Origin: Lachnospiraceae bacterium
GTDB taxonomy: Bacteria; Bacillota; Clostridia; Lachnospirales; Lachnospiraceae
Direction: 5' to 3'
Assembly: GCA_017621815.1 (NCBI GenBank)
Contig: JAGASK010000013.1
Coordinates: 62,001-126,000, forward strand
DNA: 64,000 nucleotides
The notes under the pieces were generated by a model, which did no database searches, was not told the origin of the DNA, and worked only from the letters and a program-made list of their open reading frames with translations. Within the stretch, counting starts at the first letter, position 1. Every line of letters starts with the position of its first letter. The position numbers and the translations under genes were made by a program. Below are positions 35,848-42,776 of the stretch, piece after piece.

Positions 35848-36111
35848 GAAAACCCCCGAACCTGCGCTTTTGCAGTCCCGGGGGCTTTCCTTAGGGGAGG
35901 ATAAGTATGCTGGATTGAAAGCTAAGAAACCCGATAAAAAGTGCAATTTGCACTGGCATTTGCGCGTCCTCTAATGGGTGTTGGCAACACTTGGCAACAG
36001 TTTTTTTGAATGCCGAATTGTGGTAAGGTTCCTATATGGGAAAGATGAAGACAACGGAATATTGTGCAAGATCATACCCGATTAAAATAACAATTCTCTG
36101 TAGGTATGACG
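35848..36111 (+). repeat. Left-end repeat of the conjugative element, copy 1 (264 bp)
   Basis: This stretch matches 38811-39061 with over 90% identity by eye, in direct orientation. It begins with a hairpin (CCCCG...CTGC/GCAG...CGGGG, 35853-35883) and contains two TTGGCAACA units 10 bp apart (from 35981) with a short palindrome. Copy 1 has about 13 extra bases forming AGTGCAA-T-TTGCACT that copy 2 lacks. Similarity starts abruptly at GAAAACCCCCG, so this is probably the element boundary. It fills the 35814-36400 gap with the pseudogene remnants that follow. Confidence 0.85.
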
Positions 36112-36346
36112 CTTAAAAGATGGCACTACCGATATCAGGTAAAGTATTTGAAAGCCATCTCTGAGTGAGCAAGGAGCAGGAACTGGAACTTGAGGTTATG
36201 TGGTTTTGGAATAAGATTGGGGTAAATGTGAACCAGATCGTGAAAAATAATAATTCCCATGTGTATAGGGAAAGTAATAAAATAAACTTAAATAAATATA
36301 TGGAAGAAATCACCGGGCTATTAAAAGAGTTGATTATGACGAAATA
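36112..36346 (+). pseudogene. Fused parM and mobC scraps of a decayed element
   Basis: Bases 36112-36167 match the 3' part of the intact parM-like gene (39898-39954). Bases from about 36170 to 36346 match the 3' half of mobC (from 42567), including the segment encoding GVNVNQIVKNNNSH. So two internal deletions joined the left end, a piece of parM and the end of mobC. A short open frame (36165-36347) reads the mobC C-terminus, but the DNA-binding start is missing. Confidence 0.85.
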
Positions 36347-36400
36347 GCTTTTAGAAGTGAAGAAAAATAGCATATGAATTTTGATTAGGAGGCAGACATC

Positions 36401-37147
36401 TTGGTATTATATTACACAGGAACAGGTAACAGTGAATATGTAGCAAAGAAAATAGGAGAGCAGATTGAAGATGAAGTCATCAATTTGTTCAATAAAATTA
36501 AAGGACATGACTATTCAGAAATACATTCGAGCAGGCCGTTTATAATCGTTTATCCCACTTATGCATGGCAGATACCAAGAATACTGAAAGACTTTATACA
36601 GAAGACTACATTTACAGGAAATAAATGCGTATATTTTGTGGCAACATGTGGAGACAGTATGGGAAATATGTCAAAGTATCTGACCGAGCTTTGTGAGCAG
36701 AAGGCATTCCAGTATATGGGGTGTGCAGAAGTAATTATGCCGGAAAATTATATTGCAATGTTCAATGCTCCCGAAAAAGCAGAAGCTGTTAAAATTGTTA
36801 AAAATGCTGATTTTGTTATAGGGAATATGGTTGATGTCATAAAGCATAATGGAACGATACCGAAGAAGAAAGTGGGGGCTGTTGCTAAGGTAAGCAGCGG
36901 AATAATAAATACCATATTTTATCCTTTGTTCGTAAGTGCAAAGAAATTTTATGCTACAGATGCCTGTATCGGATGTGGTAAATGTACCGAGGTCTGTCCC
37001 TTAAATAATATAAGTCTAAAGGCGGGAAAACCTGTGTGGGGCGATCAATGCACTCATTGCATGGCCTGCATTTGTAAATGCCCGAAAAAAGCCATTGAAT
37101 ATGGAAATAAGAGCCGGGGAAAACCAAGATATCAATGTCCATTGTAG
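36401..37147 (+). CDS. EFR1-family flavodoxin-ferredoxin fusion protein
   Basis: A 248-residue redox protein. The N-terminal flavodoxin-like domain has the FMN-loop YYTGTGNSEYVAKKIG, IVYPTYAWQIPRIL and FVATCGDSMGNM. The C-terminus has two [4Fe-4S] cluster motifs: CIGCGKCTEVCPLN and CTHCMACICKCPKKAI. It would move electrons between a reductase and an unknown acceptor in the cytoplasm. The start is TTG36401 with AGGAGG nine bases before. It is the first gene of the AT-rich cargo between the mobC scrap and the relaxase fragment. Confidence 0.88.
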   Translation: MVLYYTGTGNSEYVAKKIGEQIEDEVINLFNKIKGHDYSEIHSSRPFIIVYPTYAWQIPRILKDFIQKTTFTGNKCVYFVATCGDSMGNMSKYLTELCEQKAFQYMGCAEVIMPENYIAMFNAPEKAEAVKIVKNADFVIGNMVDVIKHNGTIPKKKVGAVAKVSSGIINTIFYPLFVSAKKFYATDACIGCGKCTEVCPLNNISLKAGKPVWGDQCTHCMACICKCPKKAIEYGNKSRGKPRYQCPL

Positions 37148-37208
37148 ATGAGAAATTATTGATGCAGGAAATATATTATTATATGAAAAAGTTGAGGAAA
37201 TAATTTAA

Positions 37209-37609
37209 ATGGTAAAATTGATTGAAAAGAATACTACAACTGCATATCTAAGGGCAATATCTGATAAGATCAAGGAAACAACTATATTCCATTTGAGAAT
37301 AAAGCAGCATATATTGCAGAATGCAAGGTATGGCATGGAAGTAAAAAATTTTTGGAAGCAATAGATCAGCTGTGTGGCTATACCACATGGCATGACACAA
37401 AAACATCATTGGTTATTTTCAATAAGGATAATAAGGATTTTGGAGCACTATTGGATAGCATAAATAAGACAGTAAAGGAAATGGACAGAGGAAAAGAAAT
37501 TATTCGTTTAGGTCAGAATGAGTGGCAAGGAAGATTTACCAAGGAAAAAGGTTCCAATGATATGCTTACCATTCATATAGCAGTATATGATTTATATATT
37601 AAAGAGTAG
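37209..37609 (+). pseudogene. Broken PD-(D/E)XK-like nuclease C-terminus
   Basis: An ATG at 37209 opens a frame that ends at 37361. From about 37290 another frame reads IPFENKAAYIAECKVWHGSKKFLEAIDQLCGYTTWHDTK and continues to 37609. The AECKVWHG segment gives the E-x-K of a PD-(D/E)XK nuclease, and QLCGYTTWHDTKTSLVIF is the usual continuation in a family of putative restriction-like nucleases. The upstream domain and the start are missing or out of frame, so I treat it as a fragment. An internal start at 37352 would make only 85 residues. Confidence 0.6.
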
Positions 37610-37627
37610 GATTGGGAGTTAATACAT

Positions 37628-38089
37628 ATGAAAACTTTTGAAGAATATAAAAAAGAATTAGATGAATATGGTAAAATCAGCAGTATTACTACGGAAAGCG
37701 GTATCTATAAGGTGCATATGCCACAAAATTTTGAGCTGGTCATAACGTCCGGGACAGATGCTATTAAAGTACATAGAGGTAAAAATTTATTATACCCAGT
37801 TCAAAAGCTGGAAGAGAAATGGGAGAGTATCCGGTTATTGGATAAGGAAGGTATATTATATGTTGGAAAAGCAAAAAATTTAAGGAGAAGGATTACAGAA
37901 TTTGTAAAATATGGATATGAAGATTGTAAGACACATCGTGGTGGACGGGCAATCTGGCAGCTTAAAAATAACAAAGAACTTTTGATAGAAATAATACCAT
38001 GTGGAAATCCAAGGGAAAAAGAAAGGCAATTACTTATAGAATATCATGACAAATATGGTGAATATCCTTTTGCAAATTGGCAGAAATAG
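37628..38089 (+). CDS. GIY-YIG-type nuclease domain protein
   Basis: A 153-residue protein. After an N-terminal segment with ESGIYKVHMP, the region from residue ~75 reads GILYVGKAKNLRRRITEFVKYG, a GIY-YIG core with the conserved Arg after the YVG motif. AIWQLKNNKELLIEIIPCGNPREKERQLLIEYHDKYGEYPFAN completes the fold with the catalytic-type Glu. The function might be DNA cleavage or repair. A weak GGGAG site precedes ATG37628. It lies in the AT-rich cargo next to the Smr gene. Confidence 0.72.
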   Translation: MKTFEEYKKELDEYGKISSITTESGIYKVHMPQNFELVITSGTDAIKVHRGKNLLYPVQKLEEKWESIRLLDKEGILYVGKAKNLRRRITEFVKYGYEDCKTHRGGRAIWQLKNNKELLIEIIPCGNPREKERQLLIEYHDKYGEYPFANWQK

Positions 38090-38119
38090 TAACCGATAAA
38101 GAAAGAAGAACTGTAAATT

Positions 38120-38371
38120 ATGATGTCAGGGATTATTGAGATTGACGTTCATGGAAAAAATGTTGAAGCAGCAATTGAAGAAATAAGGAAACATCTGAAT
38201 AATGTAAAGCCGAGTGTATATCGGATTCGGATCATACATGGTTATCATGGAGGTACAAGAATTCGGGATGGCATTCAGGATGAATTTGGTTATGAAAGAG
38301 AACCTAAAATAAAGCGCATCACAATGGGAGATAATCCGGGAATCACAGAATTGATACTACGGGAATTCTAA
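38120..38371 (+). CDS. Smr-domain protein
   Basis: An 83-residue stand-alone Smr domain. IDVHGKNVEAAIEEIRKHL has the Asp-x-His-Gly core, RIRIIHGYHGGTRIRDGI the second His-Gly motif, and KRITMGDNPGITELILREF the typical end of the Firmicutes members. Smr domains nick nucleic acids, mostly RNA on stalled ribosomes or recombination intermediates; which applies here is unknown. ATG38120 or 38123 is the start, with no strong ribosome site, so coupling to the GIY-YIG gene is likely. Confidence 0.82.
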   Translation: MMSGIIEIDVHGKNVEAAIEEIRKHLNNVKPSVYRIRIIHGYHGGTRIRDGIQDEFGYEREPKIKRITMGDNPGITELILREF

Positions 38372-38415
38372 ACAAAAGTGAGCTATGTGGAGACAGTAGG
38401 AGGACATGGTAAGCA

Positions 38416-38622
38416 ATGGTGAATGATTATTATGATGGATTGGCTTCCCATGAAATAAAATATCTGGAAAATATCCAGAAAATAGGTTCAGAAAAGGGTA
38501 ATTGTAAAGAACTGCAATCATTATGTAGAAAAGCTTACGAAGAGTATAGAAATGGAACAGTTTCTTCAGTGGCATATGGTAAGATATATGCTACGTGTAT
38601 GGATTATGCTTATCCAAGGTGA
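38416..38622 (+). CDS. Small hypothetical protein of cargo 1
   Basis: A 68-residue ORF, MVNDYYDGLASHEIKYLENI at the start and GTVSSVAYGKIYATCMDYAYPR at the end. I recognise no family. It follows the Smr gene by 44 bp with AGTAGGAGG a few bases before ATG38416, which supports translation. AT-rich codon use matches the rest of the cargo. The relaxase fragment begins 37 bp after its stop. Confidence 0.5.
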   Translation: MVNDYYDGLASHEIKYLENIQKIGSEKGNCKELQSLCRKAYEEYRNGTVSSVAYGKIYATCMDYAYPR

Positions 38623-38658
38623 AAAGCATGATTTAAAAATAAATGAAGGAGGCTTTAT

Positions 38659-38717
38659 ATCGCAATCACCAAACTATCCTGTATCCACCAGACAGGTACC
38701 CGTTACATAGCTATGTA
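38659..38717 (+). pseudogene. 5' fragment of a relaxase gene
   Basis: Bases 38659-38717 match 49407-49465 of the intact relaxase gene with only a few differences, encoding IAITKLSCIHQTGTRY. The match begins exactly at codon 2; the codon before it (TAT) is not a start. AAGGAGG lies just upstream. After about 20 codons similarity stops. The rest of that relaxase has been deleted. Confidence 0.88.
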
Positions 38718-38810
38718 TGAGCTGCGCCAGGAAAGTTTGATGCAGAAAACGCCTTAAATACTGGCGTTTAACGCAGTAAAGCAGATATCGTGTAAAAACA
38801 TGAATAAGTC

Positions 38811-39061
38811 GAAAACCCCCGGACCTGCGCCTTTGCAGTCCCGGGAGCTTTCCTTAGGGGAGGATAAGTATGCTGGATTGAAAGTTAAGAAACCCGATAA
38901 AATGGGCATTTGCGCGTCCTCTAATGGGTGTTGGCAACACTTGGCAACAGTTTTTTTGAATGCTGAATTGTGGTAAGGTTCCTATATGGGAAAGATGAAG
39001 ACAACTGAATATTGTGCAAGATCATACCCAATTAAACTAGCAATTCTCTGTAGGTATGACG
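38811..39061 (+). repeat. Left-end repeat of the conjugative element, copy 2 (251 bp)
   Basis: This is the direct repeat of 35848-36111. It opens with the hairpin CCCGGA...CTGC/GCAG...TCCCGGG (38817-38850) and includes the paired TTGGCAACA units (38931 and 38941). It marks the left end of the intact element. The 38623-39259 gap otherwise holds the relaxase fragment, the hairpins listed next and no gene I can support. Confidence 0.85.
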
Positions 39062-39105
39062 TTAAGATATCCCATGTGCTGATATTTGGCTCTTGGGATA
39101 TTTTT
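39055..39105 (+). terminator. Hairpin with T tail at the element left end, includes the 23-bp repeat
   Basis: ATATCCCA (39067-39074) pairs with TGGGATAT (39094-39101), extended by AAG/TTT, followed by T to 39105. The left arm is part of the sequence that recurs at 34833-34855. It may end transcription entering from the decayed copy and shield the parM promoter. The large 19-nt loop makes it moderate in strength. Confidence 0.5.
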
Positions 39106-39122
39106 ATTTACGCGGGCAACGA

Positions 39123-39154
39123 GCCGAACGAACATGCTTGCATGTTCACTCGGC
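39123..39154. repeat. Strong two-step hairpin upstream of parM-like gene
   Basis: GAACATGC-TT-GCATGTTC (39130-39147) is a perfect 8-bp palindrome. Outside it GCCGA (39123-39127) pairs with TCGGC (39150-39154) after a 2-nt internal loop. No U-tract follows, so it is more likely a protein or replication site, or an mRNA leader structure, than a terminator. A weaker pair AAACCAGC/GCTGGTTT lies at 39166-39206. Confidence 0.65.
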
Positions 39155-39259
39155 GGCTGTCGCGAAAACCAGCGAAATGAGCAAAGCGTGTTTCGGCTGG
39201 TTTATGACAATGGAAAGTTCGTAAAGCGTACTTTCTGTGTAAAGATAAGGAGTGGGACT

Positions 39260-40177
39260 ATGGAACAAATTTACAGAATAGGCATTGATCATGGTTATGG
39301 TAACATCAAAACAGCAAGTCACATCTTTGAGTCAGGTGTGATTGCGAAAGAAAGTGTATCTGAACTGGCAGGAATGATTGTGGAGTACGAAGGCAAGTTT
39401 TATGAGATCGGTTCCACACACAAGGAATACCAGATGGACAAGGTATGGGATGAGGATTATTACATATTGACGATGGCGGCTCTTGCAAAGGAACTGAAAG
39501 ACAGAGGTTTATGTCATGCTTCCGTTATTCTTGCAGTAGGTCTTCCTATCAAATGGATGGGAGAGCAGGGCGCAGCTTTCAGAAAATATCTTATGAAGAA
39601 TAAAGAAGTGACCTTCAAGTGCAATGATATCCGCTACCATGTAAAGATTGAGGATGTAGAAGTCTATGCACAGGGATTTGCGGCTATTGCTGAGAATTTA
39701 AAGGACTATAAGGGGTTTAACATCATTGCAGATATCGGAAACGGAACCATGAATGTTATCTTTGTGGTGGACGGTATTCCCGACTCTGCCCGCTATTATA
39801 CAGAGCGATTTGGCGTGGACTGCTGTGTAATCGAGATGCGCAGTGAACTGACCAACAAGGTACATACCGTAGTGGATGACCGGATTGTAAAGAAGGTCTT
39901 AAAGGATGGCACTGCCGATATCGGGGAAAAGTATCTGAAAGCCATTTCCGAGTGTGCTACAGACTATACGGAAAAGATCATGAGAAAGCTCCGGGAGTAT
40001 GGATATAATGAGGAACTTACGAAACTTCATTTTCTTGGAGGCGGTGCCATGCTGATGAAGCACTTTGCAAAGCTGGATAAAGACAAGGTGCATTTCATTG
40101 AGGATATTCACGCCAATGCGAAAGGGTATGAATACCTTTCCCATCAGCGTCAGTTAAGAAAGAAGAAACAGAATTAG
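39260..40177 (+). CDS. ParM/StbA-like actin-family protein
   Basis: A 305-residue actin-fold ATPase of the plasmid segregation type. The phosphate-1 loop is IGIDHGYGNIKTA, phosphate-2 is IIADIGNGTMNVIF, and the adenosine motif is KLHFLGGGAMLM. It probably forms filaments that position or segregate the excised circular element. ATG39260 is chosen because AAGGAG lies just before it and the actin fold starts at residue 4; an in-frame start 174 bp upstream would add an unrelated peptide. A fragment of a second copy lies at 36112. The small helix-rich gene follows 12 bp downstream. Confidence 0.87.
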   Translation: MEQIYRIGIDHGYGNIKTASHIFESGVIAKESVSELAGMIVEYEGKFYEIGSTHKEYQMDKVWDEDYYILTMAALAKELKDRGLCHASVILAVGLPIKWMGEQGAAFRKYLMKNKEVTFKCNDIRYHVKIEDVEVYAQGFAAIAENLKDYKGFNIIADIGNGTMNVIFVVDGIPDSARYYTERFGVDCCVIEMRSELTNKVHTVVDDRIVKKVLKDGTADIGEKYLKAISECATDYTEKIMRKLREYGYNEELTKLHFLGGGAMLMKHFAKLDKDKVHFIEDIHANAKGYEYLSHQRQLRKKKQN

Positions 40178-40189
40178 GAGGCGCATTTC

Positions 40190-40603
40190 ATGAGAAAGAA
40201 AAGGGAGACCATAAAAAATATCAAGCGAGTGTCCTGCCGGTTTGATATGGATGTGCCGGAGGAAAGAAGGGCATGGCAGATTTTGCAGAGCCTGTACCAG
40301 CAACCGCCGGAAGGAAAGAAACAGGACTATACCAGCATTATCGCAAAGGCAATGATAGGGCATTATGACAGGAAAGAGGAAGTGCACCTTACCCATGAGG
40401 AGCTTCTTGCAAGAGTGCAGGAGAGTATCCACAGAGAAATGGAAGAAATAAAGAAAAGGCTGGCAAATACATCAACTTATCCGATAGTATACCCTTATAT
40501 GCCGCAAATGCCGGGAATGACAGTACAGGCAGAGAAACAGACACCGCCAGATGGAGAATTAAATGAGGCTGCTTTGGATTTCATGGACAGCTTCATGGGA
40601 TAG
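40190..40603 (+). CDS. Possible ParR-like partner of the ParM-like protein
   Basis: A 137-residue basic protein directly after the actin gene, with AGGAGGCGC before ATG40190. The N-terminal half, KRVSCRFDMDVPEERRAWQILQSLYQQ followed by DYTSIIAKAMIGHYDR, looks like a ribbon-helix-helix DNA-binding segment. The C-terminal half is a helix and a Pro/Met-rich tail ending EAALDFMDSFMG, which could contact filaments. Family and role are inferred from gene order and size, as in parMRC operons. I do not recognise a named family. Confidence 0.55.
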   Translation: MRKKRETIKNIKRVSCRFDMDVPEERRAWQILQSLYQQPPEGKKQDYTSIIAKAMIGHYDRKEEVHLTHEELLARVQESIHREMEEIKKRLANTSTYPIVYPYMPQMPGMTVQAEKQTPPDGELNEAALDFMDSFMG

Positions 40604-40684
40604 TGACAGGATGCTCCGGCATCCTGTTTTTAAGTTCAAAAAAGATAAAAGGAATAAGCGGAGGGATTTCCAATCGAATACAGA

Positions 40685-41866
40685 GTGAATGACATGGATT
40701 TACAGGAATTCCTACATTCATTCGCAGATGGAGACGGAAAGCTGCCATCAGAATTTGAACAACTAAAAACAGAAGGCTATTACCTGATCCATGGGGATAC
40801 AGAAAGGACATTCTGCCTAAAGGAAAGGGAAGTATATCTTAAAGACACCATGGAAAACCTGCTGGCAAGGTCGCTCTGCTATTTTTCGGATATGCCGGTA
40901 TCCTATGCAGTCCATGTAAAGGCATCAGGCAGGGCTGATATAGCAGTACTTGATAACCGCAGGCTTGCCATGGAGATAAAAGAAAAACAGGTGAAGGGGA
41001 AATCCATTACTGTCAGATATCAGGACGGAACAGTTGATAAAGGACCATTGAAAACAGAGAAGTATATCCGGGGACCCTTCGGGGAAAAGGTAGATACCAT
41101 CCACTATACCTGTGTAGCAGACAGCCTTTTGCAGATGCGGAGGAAAGTTTATTCTGCTGCCTATGAAGCAGTGAATGAGCGTTCCCTGTCAGCAGCAGTG
41201 AGAGAAATCCACAGGAAAAGGGAACGTACCCTTCCACTAAAGCCATCAGCATTCTTGTGGGCAGCAATAGAGGATAGCAAATTGCTGGCGGTAATCCGGC
41301 AGACCGGATACCTCTACAGTGTTCCCGATGAAGTCCGCATTTCTAAGTTTAAGGAACTTATTAAAAGAGAAGGTTACATAAGAATATCGCCGAAACAGGC
41401 AGAACTGGCAAAAAAATTCAACCTTCCCTGCTTTACCCTTCAAAAGGGAGGTACTATTGGATATGCCCGTGATATACAGCCGGAAGAGAAAGCCGCTTTG
41501 CTTTTGATGAAAAAGGAATGGTTTAAAATGCTGGATATCCTTATAAATGAAAAGCCGGTGCATTGTTCCAGAGAACTGCTTACCAGCCTGAAAATGGAAG
41601 CAAGGGCAGCAGTTTCCAACGCAAAGAAGGAAGAAAATAAAGCTGCATTTGCTTCCATTGCTAATAAGTTGACATATTTTCTGGAAGCAATAGATGCGCA
41701 TAATCTGGAACACATTTTGAAAGGGCAGACAGGAGATTTTCTGCTTCCGGAATTTCTTTCAGTTGATGAGAAGAAAAAACTATCAAAGCCATACCCGTTT
41801 CCCGTGCAGAAAAATATGGTAGTAGCTGAACGGAAATCCCGTTACCCAGAAACAAAGACACGCTAG
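40685..41866 (+). CDS. Conserved element protein of unknown function
   Basis: A 393-residue soluble protein. Residues ~60-140 (MENLLARSLCYFSDMPVSYAV, GRADIAVLDNRRLAMEIKEK) include an acidic-x-Lys pattern that could be a nuclease-like core, but I cannot confirm a fold. KRERTLPLKPSAFLWAAIED and a helical C-terminus follow. It stands 82 bp after the ParR-like gene and ends just before the structured oriT region. Its codon use matches the element backbone, not the AT-rich cargo. A role in regulation or processing is possible. Confidence 0.6.
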   Translation: MNDMDLQEFLHSFADGDGKLPSEFEQLKTEGYYLIHGDTERTFCLKEREVYLKDTMENLLARSLCYFSDMPVSYAVHVKASGRADIAVLDNRRLAMEIKEKQVKGKSITVRYQDGTVDKGPLKTEKYIRGPFGEKVDTIHYTCVADSLLQMRRKVYSAAYEAVNERSLSAAVREIHRKRERTLPLKPSAFLWAAIEDSKLLAVIRQTGYLYSVPDEVRISKFKELIKREGYIRISPKQAELAKKFNLPCFTLQKGGTIGYARDIQPEEKAALLLMKKEWFKMLDILINEKPVHCSRELLTSLKMEARAAVSNAKKEENKAAFASIANKLTYFLEAIDAHNLEHILKGQTGDFLLPEFLSVDEKKKLSKPYPFPVQKNMVVAERKSRYPETKTR

Positions 41867-41935
41867 AAATCTTGAGAAGTGCGGCGAGCAGCCGACACCT
41901 CCGGATACTTCCGCTTGGCTACCCTCTATCGGGGA

Positions 41936-41996
41936 GGGCGGGCTGTGTCAAGGATTTTCGGCTAGGACTAAAATACTTGACACAGCCTGTCCGCCC
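41936..41996. repeat. Long inverted repeat upstream of oriT
   Basis: GGCTGTGTCAAG (41941-41952) and CTTGACACAGCC (41976-41987) form a perfect 12-bp stem with a 23-nt loop, extended outside by GGGCG/CGCCC (41936-41940 and 41992-41996) with a 4-nt bulge. It is not followed by T. It could be a single-stranded origin, a relaxosome site or an mRNA structure after the preceding gene. Confidence 0.75.
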
Positions 41997-42166
41997 AGAT
42001 ACGATCGCCGGAAGCGAAGTACCCGGAGAAAGTAAAAAAGAAGGTGCAGGCAAATAGTGGTACATAGAGCAGGAGATAAAAAGAATGGCGTCAAAAACAG
42101 GAGGTCTGACAGCAAAAACAAATAAACTGACAGCCAAGTGCTGTCACAGAAAAATTCGGGAATTTT

Positions 42167-42292
42167 ACTGGCGTAATTATATTGCAGTTTGGCGTCAGGA
42201 AAAAAATGATTGGCGCTAAAAACGAATGAATTGAAGTCACTAAACGAGGAACTGGCGTCAAATTTAGGATATTTGGCGCTGTTATTGAAAAC
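42167..42292 (+). repeat. Six 21-bp-period iteron-like repeats
   Basis: Units start at 42167, 42188, 42209, 42230, 42251 and 42272, each opening with a form of [A/T][C/T]TGGCG[T/C]. The fourth (ATTGAAGTCA) is degenerate but in phase, and a seventh weak unit follows near 42292. The 21-bp step is two helical turns, so bound protein would line one face. A related TGGCGTCA lies at 42086, and TGACAGC-CAAGT-GCTGTCA is a small palindrome at 42128-42146. Likely a binding array for MobC, the ParR-like protein or an initiator. With the hairpins beside it, it fills the 41867-42411 gap. Confidence 0.75.
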
Positions 42293-42309
42293 TTAGCGGT
42301 TTTCATGGG

Positions 42310-42385
42310 GTTCGGGGCTATTCCCCGACAAGATCTGCATTTCGTGCCCACGAAATGCGTATCTTGCGGCGTTCCATAGAACGCC
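42310..42385 (+). other. Candidate origin of transfer (oriT) with nic-like site
   Basis: GCATTTCGT (42337-42345) pairs perfectly with ACGAAATGC (42350-42358) across GCCC. Directly after comes GTATCTTGC (42359-42367), which resembles the P-type nic core YATCCTGY; cleavage would fall after the G at 42366. TCGGGG/CCCCGA lies before (42312-42328) and GGCGTTC-CATA-GAACGCC after (42368-42385). MobC starts 27 bp downstream and a MOBP-type relaxase gene is in the same operon. The layout matches known P-family origins; the nic position is inferred. Confidence 0.7.
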
Positions 42386-42411
42386 CTCTCCGAAAAAGAA
42401 AGGAGCAGTAA

Positions 42412-42750
42412 ATGCCAAGACCAAAAGGCGAAAACAATATCCGCAAACACTTCAAGCTGACAGAGGAAACAGTGAGAATACTTGAAGAACGATCTAAAGC
42501 GGAAAATATGAACGAGTCAGAGTACATCCGATACCTTCTCTTGAGCCAATCAGAGCATCCAAGAAGTAAAGAACTGGAACTTGAGGTCATGCGGCTTCGG
42601 AATGAGATTAATAAGATTGGGGTGAATGTGAACCAGATTGTGAAAAATAATAATTCCCATATGTATAGTGAAGGTGATAAAATAATATTAAAAAGATGTA
42701 TGAATGAAATAAGGGAATATTTACGGATTTTTTTGGAGAAGAAATTATAA
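42412..42750 (+). CDS. mobC: MobC-like relaxosome accessory protein
   Basis: A 112-residue DNA-binding protein. The N-terminal ribbon-helix-helix region is HFKLTEETVRILEERSKAENMNESEYIRYLL, and the MobC-type C-terminal half has LRNEINKIGVNVNQIVKNNNSHMYSE. It should bind oriT and open DNA for the relaxase. AGAAAGGAGC precedes ATG42412. Normally the relaxase gene would follow directly; here a 6.6-kb cargo separates them. A truncated copy lies at 36170-36346. Confidence 0.9.
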   Translation: MPRPKGENNIRKHFKLTEETVRILEERSKAENMNESEYIRYLLLSQSEHPRSKELELEVMRLRNEINKIGVNVNQIVKNNNSHMYSEGDKIILKRCMNEIREYLRIFLEKKL

Positions 42751-42776
42751 ATTAAGAGATACAAGGGGATGGAAAT

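Noticed and set aside
38986-39180. Small ORF starting MGKMKTTEYCARSYPIK in the left-end repeat
   Set aside because: Only about 25 codons are shared with copy 1 (36036), where it ends early, and the rest runs through hairpins, so I do not call a gene.
39086-39259. Longer start for the ParM-like protein
   Set aside because: It runs through the palindromic hairpin region, and a good ribosome site sits directly before ATG39260.
42167-42292. Possible CRISPR array
   Set aside because: The repeat core is only about 8-9 bp in 21-bp units with no true spacers, and no cas genes are near.
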